Program-made: the position numbers and the translations under genes | Notes under the pieces: model-generated | Database searches by the model: none | What the model was told of the DNA's origin: nothing | Seen by the model: the letters and a program-made list of their open reading frames with translations, nothing else | In this document: positions 47,926-56,937 of the stretch, in pieces | How positions within the stretch are numbered: position 1 is the first letter of the stretch | Layout: every line of letters begins with the position of its first letter | Source of the DNA: Ga0077555 sp046154645 | GTDB lineage: Bacteria > Pseudomonadota > Alphaproteobacteria > Rhizobiales > Hyphomicrobiaceae | Direction: 5' to 3' | NCBI GenBank assembly: GCA_046154645.1 | Contig: JBJXDZ010000117.1 | Span: 36,781-100,780, forward strand | Length of the DNA stretch: 64,000 nucleotides

Positions 47926-48783
47926 TCAATGGCCGAGCGCGATCTGCTCGTTCTTGGGCGTCACGATCTGCACGCGGATGGCGGTGAGGGTCGCCGTGCC
48001 CGCGCCGGTCGGAATGACGATCTGATGCGGCACGAACAGGTTGGCGCTCGGGATCGGCCGCAATGACACCTCGATACCCTGGCTCGCCGCCATGGCGCGC
48101 GTCTCGTCGTTCACCTTGTGGCCCGCGATCGGCTGGTACTTGACGCGGCACACGTAGGCGACCCCGGGCTGCCCGCTCGGCCGCGTGTCCTGCACATGCT
48201 CCTGGCGCTTGTACGACAGCACCAGGTCGAAGCGCTGCTTGCCGTCGAAAATGGCCAGCTTGCGACCGCACGGATTGCCGGCACTGGTGCGGCTCAAAGC
48301 CATCACCGCGCTCAGCGGATCGAGCACGCCTTTCAGGTGCGGCTCGCGGACGGGAACCGTGGTCGGTGCGGGATTGTGCGGCGGCACATGGGCGACGTTC
48401 GTCACCGCGTCACCGGCGAAGCCCATCTTGATGGAGCCGTTGCGGCCCGTGCCGTTGAAGCTGAACGTATACCCGGCCGGCTTCGGGGTCTCGCCGCCGA
48501 TAGCGCCCGAGGTGCGGGTCAGGCCTTGCCAGGTGAAGGCCCCGAGCAGTGCCGACAGCTTGGCGTCGCCGGTCAGCGTGTAGTTGGACCCAGTGACAGA
48601 GGAGTTGAATTCGAATTGTCCGACGTCGAAGCCGTTGAAGGTGACCTTGTAGACGGCGTGGACGCGGTTCGGCCAGGGTTGGCTCGGCTCGGCGGCCGTT
48701 GTGGCGGGGGTAAGGGCCGTGGCCGTGACACAGGCCAACGAGGCAACGGCGGCGGACTTGCGAGCACGCGACATCCAGGACAT
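47926..48783 (-). CDS. exported DUF3108 protein
   Basis: A 285-residue protein of the DUF3108 family. A signal peptide covers about residues 1-31 (AAVASLACVTATALT, ending TAAE). The mature part is a beta-rich domain: YKVTFNGFDVGQFEF, YTLTGDAKLSALLG, GVLDPLSAVMALSR and LVLSYKRQEHV. GGAAGG lies 9 bases before ATG 48783, which also begins the signal peptide. Members are periplasmic with no known biochemical role, sometimes near envelope genes. Divergent from the TMEM143-like gene. Confidence 0.82.
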   Translation of the reverse strand: MSWMSRARKSAAVASLACVTATALTPATTAAEPSQPWPNRVHAVYKVTFNGFDVGQFEFNSSVTGSNYTLTGDAKLSALLGAFTWQGLTRTSGAIGGETPKPAGYTFSFNGTGRNGSIKMGFAGDAVTNVAHVPPHNPAPTTVPVREPHLKGVLDPLSAVMALSRTSAGNPCGRKLAIFDGKQRFDLVLSYKRQEHVQDTRPSGQPGVAYVCRVKYQPIAGHKVNDETRAMAASQGIEVSLRPIPSANLFVPHQIVIPTGAGTATLTAIRVQIVTPKNEQIALGH

Positions 48784-49123
48784 GTACGCTGACCTTCCAA
48801 ACACGACCAAAGGCACTTGGGACCGCCTACCCCAGACACGCAGCGAACCCTGCGCCGTTCGAGGTAGACACGCTTTACGACAAAGTTGTGGTCGCCGGAT
48901 CATGCCCGCCAAGGCTTAACAAATCCCTTTCACCCGTGCCGTCTTGGGTCGCCACGGACAAAATGCGCTTGGCGCCAAGGCGTTGCGGGGGCTACACCGT
49001 ATCGACAACAGACCGCCAAAATGCGGCACAATCTGTGGGTTATGCTCTCGACGTAACGCTGAGACTGATTGGGACACGTGCACCGGGGTTTCTCCCCGGC
49101 TGGTCGTGACGGGAGGGATAGCG
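48784..49123. other. divergent intergenic region
   Basis: 340 bp between the DUF3108 and TMEM143-like genes. No gene is seen. It presumably holds the promoters of both; no clear motif was recognised apart from GGGAGGGA, the ribosome-binding site of the gene at 49124. Confidence 0.5.
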
Positions 49124-50560
49124 ATGGCGATGGCTGACACCGCACTGGCGCGGAACTCGGACCTGGACCCCGGTGTTGCAACAGCGCCGCGGAAGCCGGT
49201 CGCTGCGGCTGCCCCCGTGCGCGATTTCGTCGATGACATTTTCCAGGGCGCCGACAAACGGGAGAAATTCATCCCCGTGACGGCGGAGGCTCTGATCGAC
49301 CGCCTGACGCGCAAGCAGTCCTGGCCCGGGACGAAAGGCGTCGAAGCGCGCCGGTTCTTCAATTACCTCACCTATTGGCGCCAGCAATCCTATGCCGCAC
49401 GCCTGATCGCGCTGGCACATACCTATGAGCCCTTCAGCCCCGACAGCGATCTCCTGATCACCCGAACCTACACCGACGCTGAACGGTTGGGCCTGCAGAA
49501 GCAGTTGATGGAGCAGATGCATGATCTTCTGCGCCATGCCAACTACGTCCAGATCGACCCGGCCAAGGTTGGCGCCATCCTGACCAAGGACAGCCACTAT
49601 GGGCTGGACCTGCAGGTCGATCTCGACGCCTTCGACGAGCTTGCCATCTATTTTCGCGGTGCCACCAAGCGCACCGAGACACGACGCAACATCCGCAAGC
49701 TCTACCTGAAGAAAGAAGAGTTCGATGTGCCGATCTTCCAGCGGCTGTGCGTTGTCTTCAAGTTGAAGGCTGAGGAAACCCGCCTCAAGGAGATCATGGC
49801 CAAGAAGGGCTGCGACCGCGAAGCGGCTGAAAAGGCCTACAAGCGGATTCGCGGCATGCTGCCACCGCAAATCAAATCCGACTTCGTCTACGTCAAGCTG
49901 TTCAAGAACATGCCGCGCTCGGACATCGAGATGGCATTCCCGAACACGACCATCAAGTTCCGGACGTTCGACAAGCTGAAGCTCGGTGCCACGGCTGGCG
50001 GCGGTATCGCCACGGCTGTTGGCACGGCCGGCAAGCTGCTGGTGGCCACCAATCCGGTGGCCATGGCCGGGGCCGCCATCGGCCTTTGCGGCATCGCCGT
50101 GCGCCAGTTCATGGGCTTCGTCAATCAGCGCAACAAGTACATGGTCACCATGGCGCAGAACCTTTACTTCCACGCTATGGCTGACAACCGGGGCGTGATG
50201 ACGTTCCTGGCGGAGCGGGCGGCCGAGGAGGACGTCAAGGAAGAGCTGCTGCTCTACAGCATCCTGGCCAAGGAAACCGTCTATCGCCATGAACTCGGCG
50301 ACGTCGATCTCGCGATCGAAAGCTACATGCAGAACACGTTCGGCGTGAACGTCAATTTCGATATCGACGATGCCCTGCAGCGTCTCATTGAAGATGGCAT
50401 CGTCACCGAGCAGCCCGATGGCAAGCTGGTCACCCGCCCACCGACTTCCGCCGCATCTCAAATCGACATGCTGTGGGACAAGTTGCTCGACGATTTGCCC
50501 GACCGGGCAGCCGGCGAAGGCATCGAGTTCGATATCGAGCCCGACGACGACAAGGCATGA
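49124..50560 (+). CDS. TMEM143/DUF3754 family membrane protein
   Basis: A 478-residue protein of the TMEM143 (DUF3754) family, known from eukaryotic mitochondria, cyanobacteria and some proteobacteria. A helical N-terminal half includes FIPVTAEALIDRL. Central landmarks are YFRGATKRTETRRNIRKLYL and VYVKLFKNMPRSDIEMAFPN. A hydrophobic pair follows near residues 290-335 (GKLLVATNPVAMAG, AAIGLCGIAVRQFMGF), and then a C-terminal soluble part. GGGAGGG lies 6 bases before the ATG. The function of the family is unknown; sequence suggests an inner-membrane protein with large cytoplasmic domains. Confidence 0.82.
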   Translation: MAMADTALARNSDLDPGVATAPRKPVAAAAPVRDFVDDIFQGADKREKFIPVTAEALIDRLTRKQSWPGTKGVEARRFFNYLTYWRQQSYAARLIALAHTYEPFSPDSDLLITRTYTDAERLGLQKQLMEQMHDLLRHANYVQIDPAKVGAILTKDSHYGLDLQVDLDAFDELAIYFRGATKRTETRRNIRKLYLKKEEFDVPIFQRLCVVFKLKAEETRLKEIMAKKGCDREAAEKAYKRIRGMLPPQIKSDFVYVKLFKNMPRSDIEMAFPNTTIKFRTFDKLKLGATAGGGIATAVGTAGKLLVATNPVAMAGAAIGLCGIAVRQFMGFVNQRNKYMVTMAQNLYFHAMADNRGVMTFLAERAAEEDVKEELLLYSILAKETVYRHELGDVDLAIESYMQNTFGVNVNFDIDDALQRLIEDGIVTEQPDGKLVTRPPTSAASQIDMLWDKLLDDLPDRAAGEGIEFDIEPDDDKA

Positions 50561-50637
50561 CGCCAGGTGCCCCGTGACTTGAGCGTCCATGGTCGTGACC
50601 TCACGGTCGTGCCAAGCCAGCGAACCGACCGGAGCCA

Positions 50638-51516
50638 ATGGGACAGATCAAGCTTTGCCTGACGGTGGCCGACTTCGGCCGTGCGCGCCAATTATCAGAC
50701 CGGCTTGGCGAAGCGTGGGAGCCGGCAGCCCACGCCGTAACACTGTTCGAGGTGGCCGCCGCACACAGCTGGGAGGTCGAGGCCTACTATGATGTGCAGC
50801 CGGATTCGGCCGCGCTCATGGAGTTGCTCACCGGCCTACTCGACGATCCCGCCGCACTGCGCTTCGAAGCCATCCCCGACGAGAACTGGGTCGCCATCAG
50901 CCAGGCGGCTTTGCCACCCGTCACTGCCGGACGCTTCGTCGTGCACGGCAGCCATGACCGCATTCACATCGGTTTTCGCCTCAATGCCATCGAGATCGAC
51001 GCTGGCGAAGCGTTCGGCACCGCCCACCATGCCACCACGCGCGGCTGCCTCGAGGCGCTCGACCGTCTCGTGCATCGCCAGCGGTTCAGGCGCGTGCTTG
51101 ATCTCGGCTGCGGCTCCGGCGTGCTGGCCATCGCAGCGCGACGCCTCATGCCGCGGGCCCGCATCATCGCCAGCGACATCGATGCCGAGGCCGTGCGCGT
51201 CGCTCGCAGCAATGCCCGCAACAACCGGGTCGGTAGCGCGCTGCCCGTCGTCGCCTCGGTCGGCTTCCGGCATCCAGCGCTACGGGGTGCCAGTCGCTTC
51301 GATCTGATCCTCGCCAACATTCTTGCCGGTCCCTTGATCGGGCTGGCGCCAGCCATGCGCCGGGCCATCGCGCCACGTGGCGTCGCCGTACTCTCCGGCA
51401 TCCTCGATGAGCAGGCAGCAGAGGTCGAGGCCGCTTTTCGCACCGTCGGCTTCAGCATCCTGGAAAAGCGCATCGAAGCCGGCTGGGCAACGCTGGTGCT
51501 CGTGCGGCGGCCGTGA
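50638..51516 (+). CDS. prmA: 50S ribosomal protein L11 methyltransferase
   Basis: A 292-residue SAM-dependent methyltransferase that trimethylates ribosomal protein L11. The C-terminal Rossmann domain shows VLDLGCGSGVLAIAARRL (SAM loop), ASDIDAEAVRVARSNARNN and DLILANILAGPLIGLAP (N-I-L-A motif). The N-terminal part is the small L11-binding domain. GGAG just upstream supports ATG 50638. No ribosomal gene is adjacent. Confidence 0.9.
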   Translation: MGQIKLCLTVADFGRARQLSDRLGEAWEPAAHAVTLFEVAAAHSWEVEAYYDVQPDSAALMELLTGLLDDPAALRFEAIPDENWVAISQAALPPVTAGRFVVHGSHDRIHIGFRLNAIEIDAGEAFGTAHHATTRGCLEALDRLVHRQRFRRVLDLGCGSGVLAIAARRLMPRARIIASDIDAEAVRVARSNARNNRVGSALPVVASVGFRHPALRGASRFDLILANILAGPLIGLAPAMRRAIAPRGVAVLSGILDEQAAEVEAAFRTVGFSILEKRIEAGWATLVLVRRP

Positions 51517-51600
51517 CGCTGCGTGCCCTGTAGCGGCGCGCCAAAAGTGGTGCGATGCTGTGGCCAACGGACAGCAGCCACACGCGCGGAGGACACCCCC

Positions 51601-52656
51601 ATGAAACTCGGCTTGAGCATCGGCTATTCGAAGGCCCATCTCGATCTTCCCGTCGAGCTTGTGCAGCGGGCCGAGGAGCTTGGCTATGACTCCGTGTGGA
51701 CGGCCGAAGCCTACGGCACTGACGCCGTGACACCGCTGGCCTTCCTCGCCGCCAAGACCAGCACCATCAAGCTCGGCACCGCCATCATGCAGCTGGCCGG
51801 ACGCACCCCCGCCAACGCCGCCATGAGTGCTGCGACCGTCGACGCGCTCGCCGGCGGCGGTCGCTTCATCGCTGGTATCGGTGTCTCGGGGCCTCAGATC
51901 GTCGAAGGCTGGTACGGCCAGCCCTGGGGCCGCCCCTATTATCGCATCAAGGATTACGTCACCATCATGCGCAAGATCTTCGAGCGCGAGGGGCCGGTGT
52001 CGCACGAAGGCACCGAGATCAGCTTGCCGTTCACGGGGCCCGGCGCCATGGGCGTCGGCAAGCCGCTCAAGTCGATCCTGCACATGAACCCGAAGATCCC
52101 GATCTATCTCGGCACCGGCAACGAGGCGACGGTCAAGCTCACCGCCGAGATCGCTGACGGCTGGCTGCCGCTCGGGCTGTTCCCCGGCTCCATGCAGGAA
52201 TACCGCCCTTGGCTCGAGGAAGGCTTCCGCCGCGCCGGCAACGGCAAGAGCTTCAAGAATTTCGAGATCCAGGCCTCGGTGCACGTCGAGGTCAACGACG
52301 ACGTCAAGGGTGCCCTCGCCAAGATGAAGCCCGAGGTCGCGCTCTACGTCGGCGGCATGGGGCACAAGGACAAGAACTTCCACAAGGACATCATGGTCCG
52401 CCGCGGCTTCAAGGACGCCGCCGACCGCATCCAGGAGCTCTATTTGGCCAAGCGCAAGGACGAGGCCGCCGCCGCCGTCCCCGATGAGTGGGTCGACAAC
52501 AAATCGCTGGTCGGCCCCAAGGCACGCATCAAGCAGCGCTTTCGCGCCTGGGAGGACATGCAGGACCAGGGCGTGACCAGTCTCACCGTGCGCTCGCGGC
52601 AACCCGACTCGATCGAGACCCTGGCCGAGGCGGCACGGCTGAACCGGCGCGTCTGA
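51601..52656 (+). CDS. LLM-class flavin/F420-dependent oxidoreductase
   Basis: A 351-residue luciferase-like monooxygenase-class protein, probably F420- or FMN-dependent. Typical features are GYDSVWTAEAYGTDAVTPLA near the N terminus, IKLGTAIMQLAGRTPA, and IPIYLGTGNEATVKLTAEIA before the C-terminal region. The start at 51601 (MKLGLSIGYS) is the family start. It is 84 bp after prmA on the same strand and is likely independent. Substrate and cofactor cannot be told apart by eye. Confidence 0.87.
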   Translation: MKLGLSIGYSKAHLDLPVELVQRAEELGYDSVWTAEAYGTDAVTPLAFLAAKTSTIKLGTAIMQLAGRTPANAAMSAATVDALAGGGRFIAGIGVSGPQIVEGWYGQPWGRPYYRIKDYVTIMRKIFEREGPVSHEGTEISLPFTGPGAMGVGKPLKSILHMNPKIPIYLGTGNEATVKLTAEIADGWLPLGLFPGSMQEYRPWLEEGFRRAGNGKSFKNFEIQASVHVEVNDDVKGALAKMKPEVALYVGGMGHKDKNFHKDIMVRRGFKDAADRIQELYLAKRKDEAAAAVPDEWVDNKSLVGPKARIKQRFRAWEDMQDQGVTSLTVRSRQPDSIETLAEAARLNRRV

Positions 52657-52838
52657 CGCCGCTCAACCCTTCGCAGACACCCTCAGTTGGTGGCAGCCAA
52701 GCGCCGCCACTTCCAGCGCCCCACGTCCATTCGGCCATTCGGCGGCGCTCCCGGCAGCGGTACACGCCGTCAAGCCTTCGCTACGGTGCCCTATCCCCTT
52801 CCACCGCATCCTCTGCTATATCGGGGCGCTGCGCGTTC

Positions 52839-52914
52839 GGGCCCGTAGCTCAATGGTCAGAGCCGGCGGCTCATAACCGCTTGGTTGCAGGTTCGAGTCC
52901 TGCCGGGCCCACCA
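52839..52914 (+). tRNA. tRNA, anticodon CAT (Ile2 or elongator Met)
   Basis: A complete cloverleaf with encoded CCA. The acceptor stem is GGGCCCG/CGGGCCC, the D stem GCTC/GAGC and the T arm GCAGG/CCTGC around TTCGAGT. The anticodon stem is GGCGG/CCGCT (one G-T), with loop CTCATAA and anticodon CAT at 52872-52874. The variable region resembles bacterial tRNA-Ile2, whose C34 is modified to lysidine, more than elongator Met, but annotation programs often call it Met. It marks the border of an accessory region. Confidence 0.93.
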
Positions 52915-53106
52915 ATATTTACGATAAAAATCCTATGGTTACGCGCAATCATTGGGCCCGTCGCAAGAGGGTCGACAGAGGATAGAGAAGGTTTTAATGC
53001 TTTTTTAATAACCTCATTCGGGTAGCAACCTAAGCTAAGCTCACACGGACAGCGGCCTGTAGCGATGGCAGCGGATCGAGAGTTGGCGAAGTCCAATGAG
53101 GTTGGG

Positions 53107-53116
53107 CTGAACATCG
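53107..53116. repeat. target-site duplication of the IS, left copy
   Basis: CTGAACATCG, 10 bp, lies directly outside the left IS end and is repeated exactly at 54322-54331. Confidence 0.75.
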
Positions 53117-54321
53117 CTCACCATCCATCAGTTTCTCCAGACCGACCATAGAGCGGGCAGCCCGCAGAGGTTCTGAAGACAGGTCTGGATGCGGCGCAGT
53201 CCTCGCTTGAAGAACGAGGTCAGGCTGCGAGCCACCTTCTTCGGAGCAGTGCCGGGCGCTTTTTTTCGGCGGGAAGTGCGGCATTCTCCGCCGCCCACAT
53301 GCCGGTCGAGACCGCCCAATAGAGCGCGAGCGTCATGACCAGGATCAACCGATCCATGCGATCCGTGCGCTGCAGTTGGCTGTCTTCGAGGCCGAAGCCT
53401 CGGCTCTTGAAATCGGAGAACATTGCCTCGATGCCCCAACGCAATCCGTAGTCGAATGTGCGCGCCGTCGTCGGCACGTCCGACATGGCGATGAACCACG
53501 GCTCGGGATGGCCATCTTCGTGGACCATGCCGATGTTCGTTCTGACGCGCTTGGCCGTCAACTCGACCCCGCTCAGCATGCGCTCACCGCGCGCAAAGCA
53601 CTGGGCCACAGTGCTTTCGCCGCCATCCTCGAACACCAGCAGGTCGGCCTTCAGGCGCAAACGCCAGTCCCATCCGTGCGCACGACACCACACGATCAGG
53701 TCGGGACTGCCGTAGAAGCGATCGCCCATCAGCACGATCTTTGCGTTGAGCGGCAGCAAGTTCAGCACGGCGTTCAACGCCAACTTCTGCTCGGCAAAGC
53801 CGATCGCGCCTTCGGTTTCCTTGACGCGCCACGCGATCGGCAGCGAGCGCCCACCAACGCGCACAGCAACAACGACAGCCTGCTGCGTGTCGTTGGCTTG
53901 CGTCTGGTCCATGATCAGAATGAGACGCTGACCGTCCGCGCACGCCCGTTGCAGAACCTCCCGCGCGAACGGCGCCAAGACGGTATCGGTGTCGATGTGC
54001 TCGTTGCCGAGCAACCGCGCGATCCACTGATAGCGCATGTCGATGCGCTCGCACGCACGCGGCAACGACGCCGAAAGGTCCATGAGATTTGCGCTGCGCA
54101 CGTCCAACATCGTCGCGACGAGAAGCGAGAGCCCCTCGCGCTGCTTCTTGTTCTGTCTCGGTAGACGCCGAACGAGATCAGCCGAGACCGACGCGGCAAC
54201 CGCCTCGATCCCACCCGCCATGATCACGAATCTCCGCCCGCTGATTCGGGCGGACTCTCTGAATCACACCGCGATTCCAGCCGTCAACGAAAAACGACGG
54301 AAAATTGTGATGGGTGGTGAG
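53117..54321. mobile_element. IS4-family insertion sequence, 1205 bp
   Basis: Imperfect terminal inverted repeats begin CTCACCATCCATCA on the left (53117-53130) and, read inward on the other strand, CTCACCACCCATCA on the right (54308-54321). The element is flanked by the exact 10-bp duplication CTGAACATCG. It holds one minus-strand transposase gene. The clean ends and intact duplication suggest a recent insertion. The adjoining bases GC are ambiguous, so the duplication could also be read as 8 bp. Confidence 0.85.
53220..54221 (-). CDS. IS4-family DDE transposase (likely extended by -1 frameshifting)
   Basis: In the 0 frame this is a 333-residue DDE transposase. LILIMDQTQAND holds the first Asp and VLMGDRFYGSPD the second. 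YGLRWGIEAMFSDFK is the IS4 Y-(2)-R-(3)-E-(6)-K signature with the catalytic Glu. ATG 54221 was chosen; a GTG at 54227 is in frame. Near the C terminus the heptamer A-AAA-AAG lies in the right phase (codons 319-321; 53259-53267). After it the 0 frame ends within 13 codons. The -1 frame continues for 43 codons to 53128 with KKVARSLTSFFKRGLRRIQ, which resembles the usual end of such transposases. A -1 shift would give about 364 residues. A simple base change in the A-run is the alternative. Confidence 0.88.
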   Translation of the reverse strand: MAGGIEAVAASVSADLVRRLPRQNKKQREGLSLLVATMLDVRSANLMDLSASLPRACERIDMRYQWIARLLGNEHIDTDTVLAPFAREVLQRACADGQRLILIMDQTQANDTQQAVVVAVRVGGRSLPIAWRVKETEGAIGFAEQKLALNAVLNLLPLNAKIVLMGDRFYGSPDLIVWCRAHGWDWRLRLKADLLVFEDGGESTVAQCFARGERMLSGVELTAKRVRTNIGMVHEDGHPEPWFIAMSDVPTTARTFDYGLRWGIEAMFSDFKSRGFGLEDSQLQRTDRMDRLILVMTLALYWAVSTGMWAAENAALPAEKKRPALLRRRWLAA

Positions 54322-54331
54322 CTGAACATCG
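54322..54331. repeat. target-site duplication of the IS, right copy
   Basis: CTGAACATCG directly after the right IS end, identical to 53107-53116. Confidence 0.75.
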
Positions 54332-54595
54332 AGCAGTAGGTTTTGCACATATCGTTCGCGGCTCATTTCGGACCAGACCGATCCGAAACAAGAAGCCGAT
54401 TGAGAGTGGTTATCACATTGATGCGCAATGTAATTGTTTTCACGCCATTTATATAATCCAATTTCGGCCAGTTTATGTAATACGCGCCACGCGTACTCAA
54501 TTAATAATATTAGGAGTTTCCGCATTTTTGATCGCTCGACACGAGCGTGTTCGACGTGTTGGATCTCCGCCAATCGAAACCAGAGGAGGTCGATT

Positions 54596-54967
54596 GTGAA
54601 TCAGGCACTGAGGAAATTCTACGCGATTGAGAAGTCTCGCTTGCCTTTCAGCACGGCGGTAGCCTACGGAAAGCCGCAGAAAACGGCTTCAGAACGCATG
54701 CTAGAACGTGTCATCGCGAGAATCCAGATCGCACCGCCGAAGCCGAAGCGCAAAGCGGCAGTTGCGAGTCCTAAGCTGGCCAAGGTTTACGAGGGAGAAC
54801 GCTTCGTCGATTTGGCAGAGGCCGCTGCTCGGCTGGGCGTTTCCCGAGCAACTCTCTGGCGTTGGCGCGACAAAGACAAAATCCCAAAAAGTCGTTCTGA
54901 TCCGGGGGGGCGTCGGCAAGGATGGCTGTCGAGCGAGTTCGAGGCCATCCTCGCAAAAAATCGGTAG
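54596..54967 (+). CDS. AlpA-like/helix-turn-helix DNA-binding protein
   Basis: A 123-residue protein with a basic N-terminal part. A C-terminal helix-turn-helix of the AlpA/excisionase-like type follows: RFVDLAEAAARLGVSRATLW, then WRDKDKIPKSRSDPGGRRQG and WLSSEFEAIL. Such proteins regulate prophage or island genes. The start is a GTG chosen because AGGAGG lies 6 bases upstream; the region before it (54332-54595) is AT-rich and may hold its promoter. No integrase lies beside it. Confidence 0.72.
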   Translation: MNQALRKFYAIEKSRLPFSTAVAYGKPQKTASERMLERVIARIQIAPPKPKRKAAVASPKLAKVYEGERFVDLAEAAARLGVSRATLWRWRDKDKIPKSRSDPGGRRQGWLSSEFEAILAKNR

Positions 54968-55061
54968 CCAAAAGGCTGGGAACTGAAGGTTTTGCGTGTC
55001 GGGCCATGGCAGCCGGCTGATCCAGCGCATGGCGACCACGTGGTCCGGTGATGGCGACTAG

Positions 55062-55352
55062 CTAGCGCCATTGGTGCCGGGAGTCCTTGTCGTTGAGCTG
55101 GGTGAAGCGCCCGGCAACGGCTGCGTTCAGCTAGTTCAGTGACAAAAAACTCGGCGTTTCTCAGCTTGGCGATGATCCAGCGCGTCATCAGTAGAACGCC
55201 TGATTCCACGTTGGCCTTGTCGCGCGGCATGTAGGGTCGCGCGAGCACCACGGCAGTGTCGTAGTGCTGTCCATCCCCGCATAGGCGCGGTTGACGGCCG
55301 ACTCGGAGAAGCAGGCTTTGATGATGCCGGACTTGAGGCTGTCGTCGATAAA
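55062..55352 (-). pseudogene. IS21-family istA relic
   Basis: A degraded fragment of the IS21 transposase IstA. IDDSLKSGIIKACFSESAVN is in one frame. VLARPYMPRDKANVESGVLL and RWIIAKLRNAEFFVTEL are in the next, and VAGRFTQLNDKDSRHQWR, up to a stop at 55062, in a third. At least two frameshifts separate the pieces. The N-terminal and catalytic parts and istB are missing. The upstream border lies next to the stop of the winged-helix gene. Confidence 0.7.
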
Positions 55353-55362
55353 TAGGGGTATC

Positions 55363-56937
55363 TCAGCGGCCGTCAACTTGTGGCGTGCGAGTGAGCCTCG
55401 ACTCGATGGCCGCCTGGAAATACGCCCAGGTCTTAATCTCTGCGACCGATTTCGCCCCGTCGATGAGACTGCTGGTGAGAGCTGCGTTCACGACCTCACG
55501 TGCGCGATCTCCATGCTCGCGGATAAGTAGCAGATAAGGTTCGATGCCACGTCGGGACAGCAGCTTCGCAGCCAAGATCCGATTGCGGTCGCGGGCACGC
55601 AGATCGTTGACGACCTGAGAGATCATCTCAGGCGTGATCCAGCCCGGGCTCTCAGCTTCGGCCCTGAGCAGCCGGAAATTGTCATGCATGATCGCGGTCG
55701 CCAATTCGTGCGCGATCAGCGACCAACTGTTGAGATAGCAGCCAGCCCTCAGCTTCCGTCGGATGGCCGCCATCAGGAATTTGACCGATGTGACTTCATT
55801 TTCTCCGCTTGCCGCACCTATCAAGCAGATGAGGTCGCGGCAGTCCTGGAGGCCTTCGGGTGAAGCGATACGCATGCCGAGCCTAGATGCCGTCGCACGC
55901 GCCAACTCGTCGAGAATCTCGGCATCGTTGATCTCAGCAAAATTATGCGCCGCCTTCAGAAGCTCAGTCAGGTGGGAGCAGCGCCGACCGATGATGGAAC
56001 GCCAGTTCTCGACTGTCTCGCACGAAATATCCGCCCGAGACGGCGCAACCGGATCGGCGTAGATTCTCTCTGCAAAGCGTACGTCAACATCCGCGTGATC
56101 ACACTGCGCATCTTCTTTCTGCATCGGTTTGTGCTGCGCAGGTTCTGCACTCACTTCTGCAACTTCTCCGGATGCTACTTTCGCAACGCACCCAACATCG
56201 GATTCTGCAACACTACCATCCCTCAATTTCGCAACTTCAACTCGGGTCAGGTCCTCCATATCGTCATCGGAACCATCCCGACACGATTGGTTACTGCCTC
56301 TCCGAAGAAGGTGTTCGCGCGCACGCGTTTCGAGCGCAGGAAATGTGTATGTAGCCTCTCCCAATCTGATGACGTGTCCGTTCTTGATCAACGACGCAAG
56401 TGCTGCGCGAACCCGACTGGCTTCGCGTCGGATTTGGAGCGCAATGTCATGAGCGCTCACTACAACAATGCCGTGTATCCATTGCAGTTGAGCAACCATG
56501 ACACTCAAAACGGCTATGACGACGGTACCGATCCGGCCCTCGACCGCGGCTCGAAGCATGGCTTTCCCGAAGTGGTCATGGCCGAGATAGTACAAGTTGC
56601 TCGTCCACCGACCACGCCTTGTCACCCTGCGCGTGCGTTTGACAATGCCATATTTCCGAAGCTCTGCCAGTTGGCGGCTGATACCAGAAACTGAGCAATT
56701 GAGCAGCTTAGCGATCGTCGCATATGCCGGGAAGCATTCACCCGTTTGGCCATTGCGGTAGCTGAGAAGCACCGCGAACAATCCCAGCGGTCCCGACCGA
56801 CGCAACCTGCGATCCGTCACAGCACCCATAAAGATTGCTTGAACGATCTTGGGCTGGTCTCGGTCTGGAGGGCCGATCCGATCTCGTTGATTGTCGAGCT
56901 TTTCGGTCGAGATGTGGCATCCGGAATCATGCGGCAT
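55363..56937 (-). CDS. winged-helix DNA-binding protein, possible replication initiator
   Basis: A 524-residue protein with a winged helix-turn-helix near the N terminus: GLFAVLLSYRNGQTGECFPA, YATIAKLLNCSVSGISRQLA and ELRKYGIVKRT. This arrangement occurs in plasmid replication initiators and related HTH_36-type proteins. The middle region (about 230-290) is low-complexity and acidic. The C-terminal half is helical, with MAAIRRKLRAGCYLNSWS and further helices. ATG 56937 was chosen, with GGGAG 8 bases upstream. It overlaps the upstream gene by 11 bp, implying an operon. Its 3' end lies against an IS21 relic, so the C terminus may be altered. Replication function is only a guess. Confidence 0.62.
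   Translation of the reverse strand: MPHDSGCHISTEKLDNQRDRIGPPDRDQPKIVQAIFMGAVTDRRLRRSGPLGLFAVLLSYRNGQTGECFPAYATIAKLLNCSVSGISRQLAELRKYGIVKRTRRVTRRGRWTSNLYYLGHDHFGKAMLRAAVEGRIGTVVIAVLSVMVAQLQWIHGIVVVSAHDIALQIRREASRVRAALASLIKNGHVIRLGEATYTFPALETRAREHLLRRGSNQSCRDGSDDDMEDLTRVEVAKLRDGSVAESDVGCVAKVASGEVAEVSAEPAQHKPMQKEDAQCDHADVDVRFAERIYADPVAPSRADISCETVENWRSIIGRRCSHLTELLKAAHNFAEINDAEILDELARATASRLGMRIASPEGLQDCRDLICLIGAASGENEVTSVKFLMAAIRRKLRAGCYLNSWSLIAHELATAIMHDNFRLLRAEAESPGWITPEMISQVVNDLRARDRNRILAAKLLSRRGIEPYLLLIREHGDRAREVVNAALTSSLIDGAKSVAEIKTWAYFQAAIESRLTRTPQVDGR

Noticed and set aside
52890..52914. tRNA 3' end as an integration site with a direct repeat downstream
   Set aside because: I looked for a second copy of the T-arm and acceptor sequence up to 58.5 kb and saw none, and no integrase gene is present.
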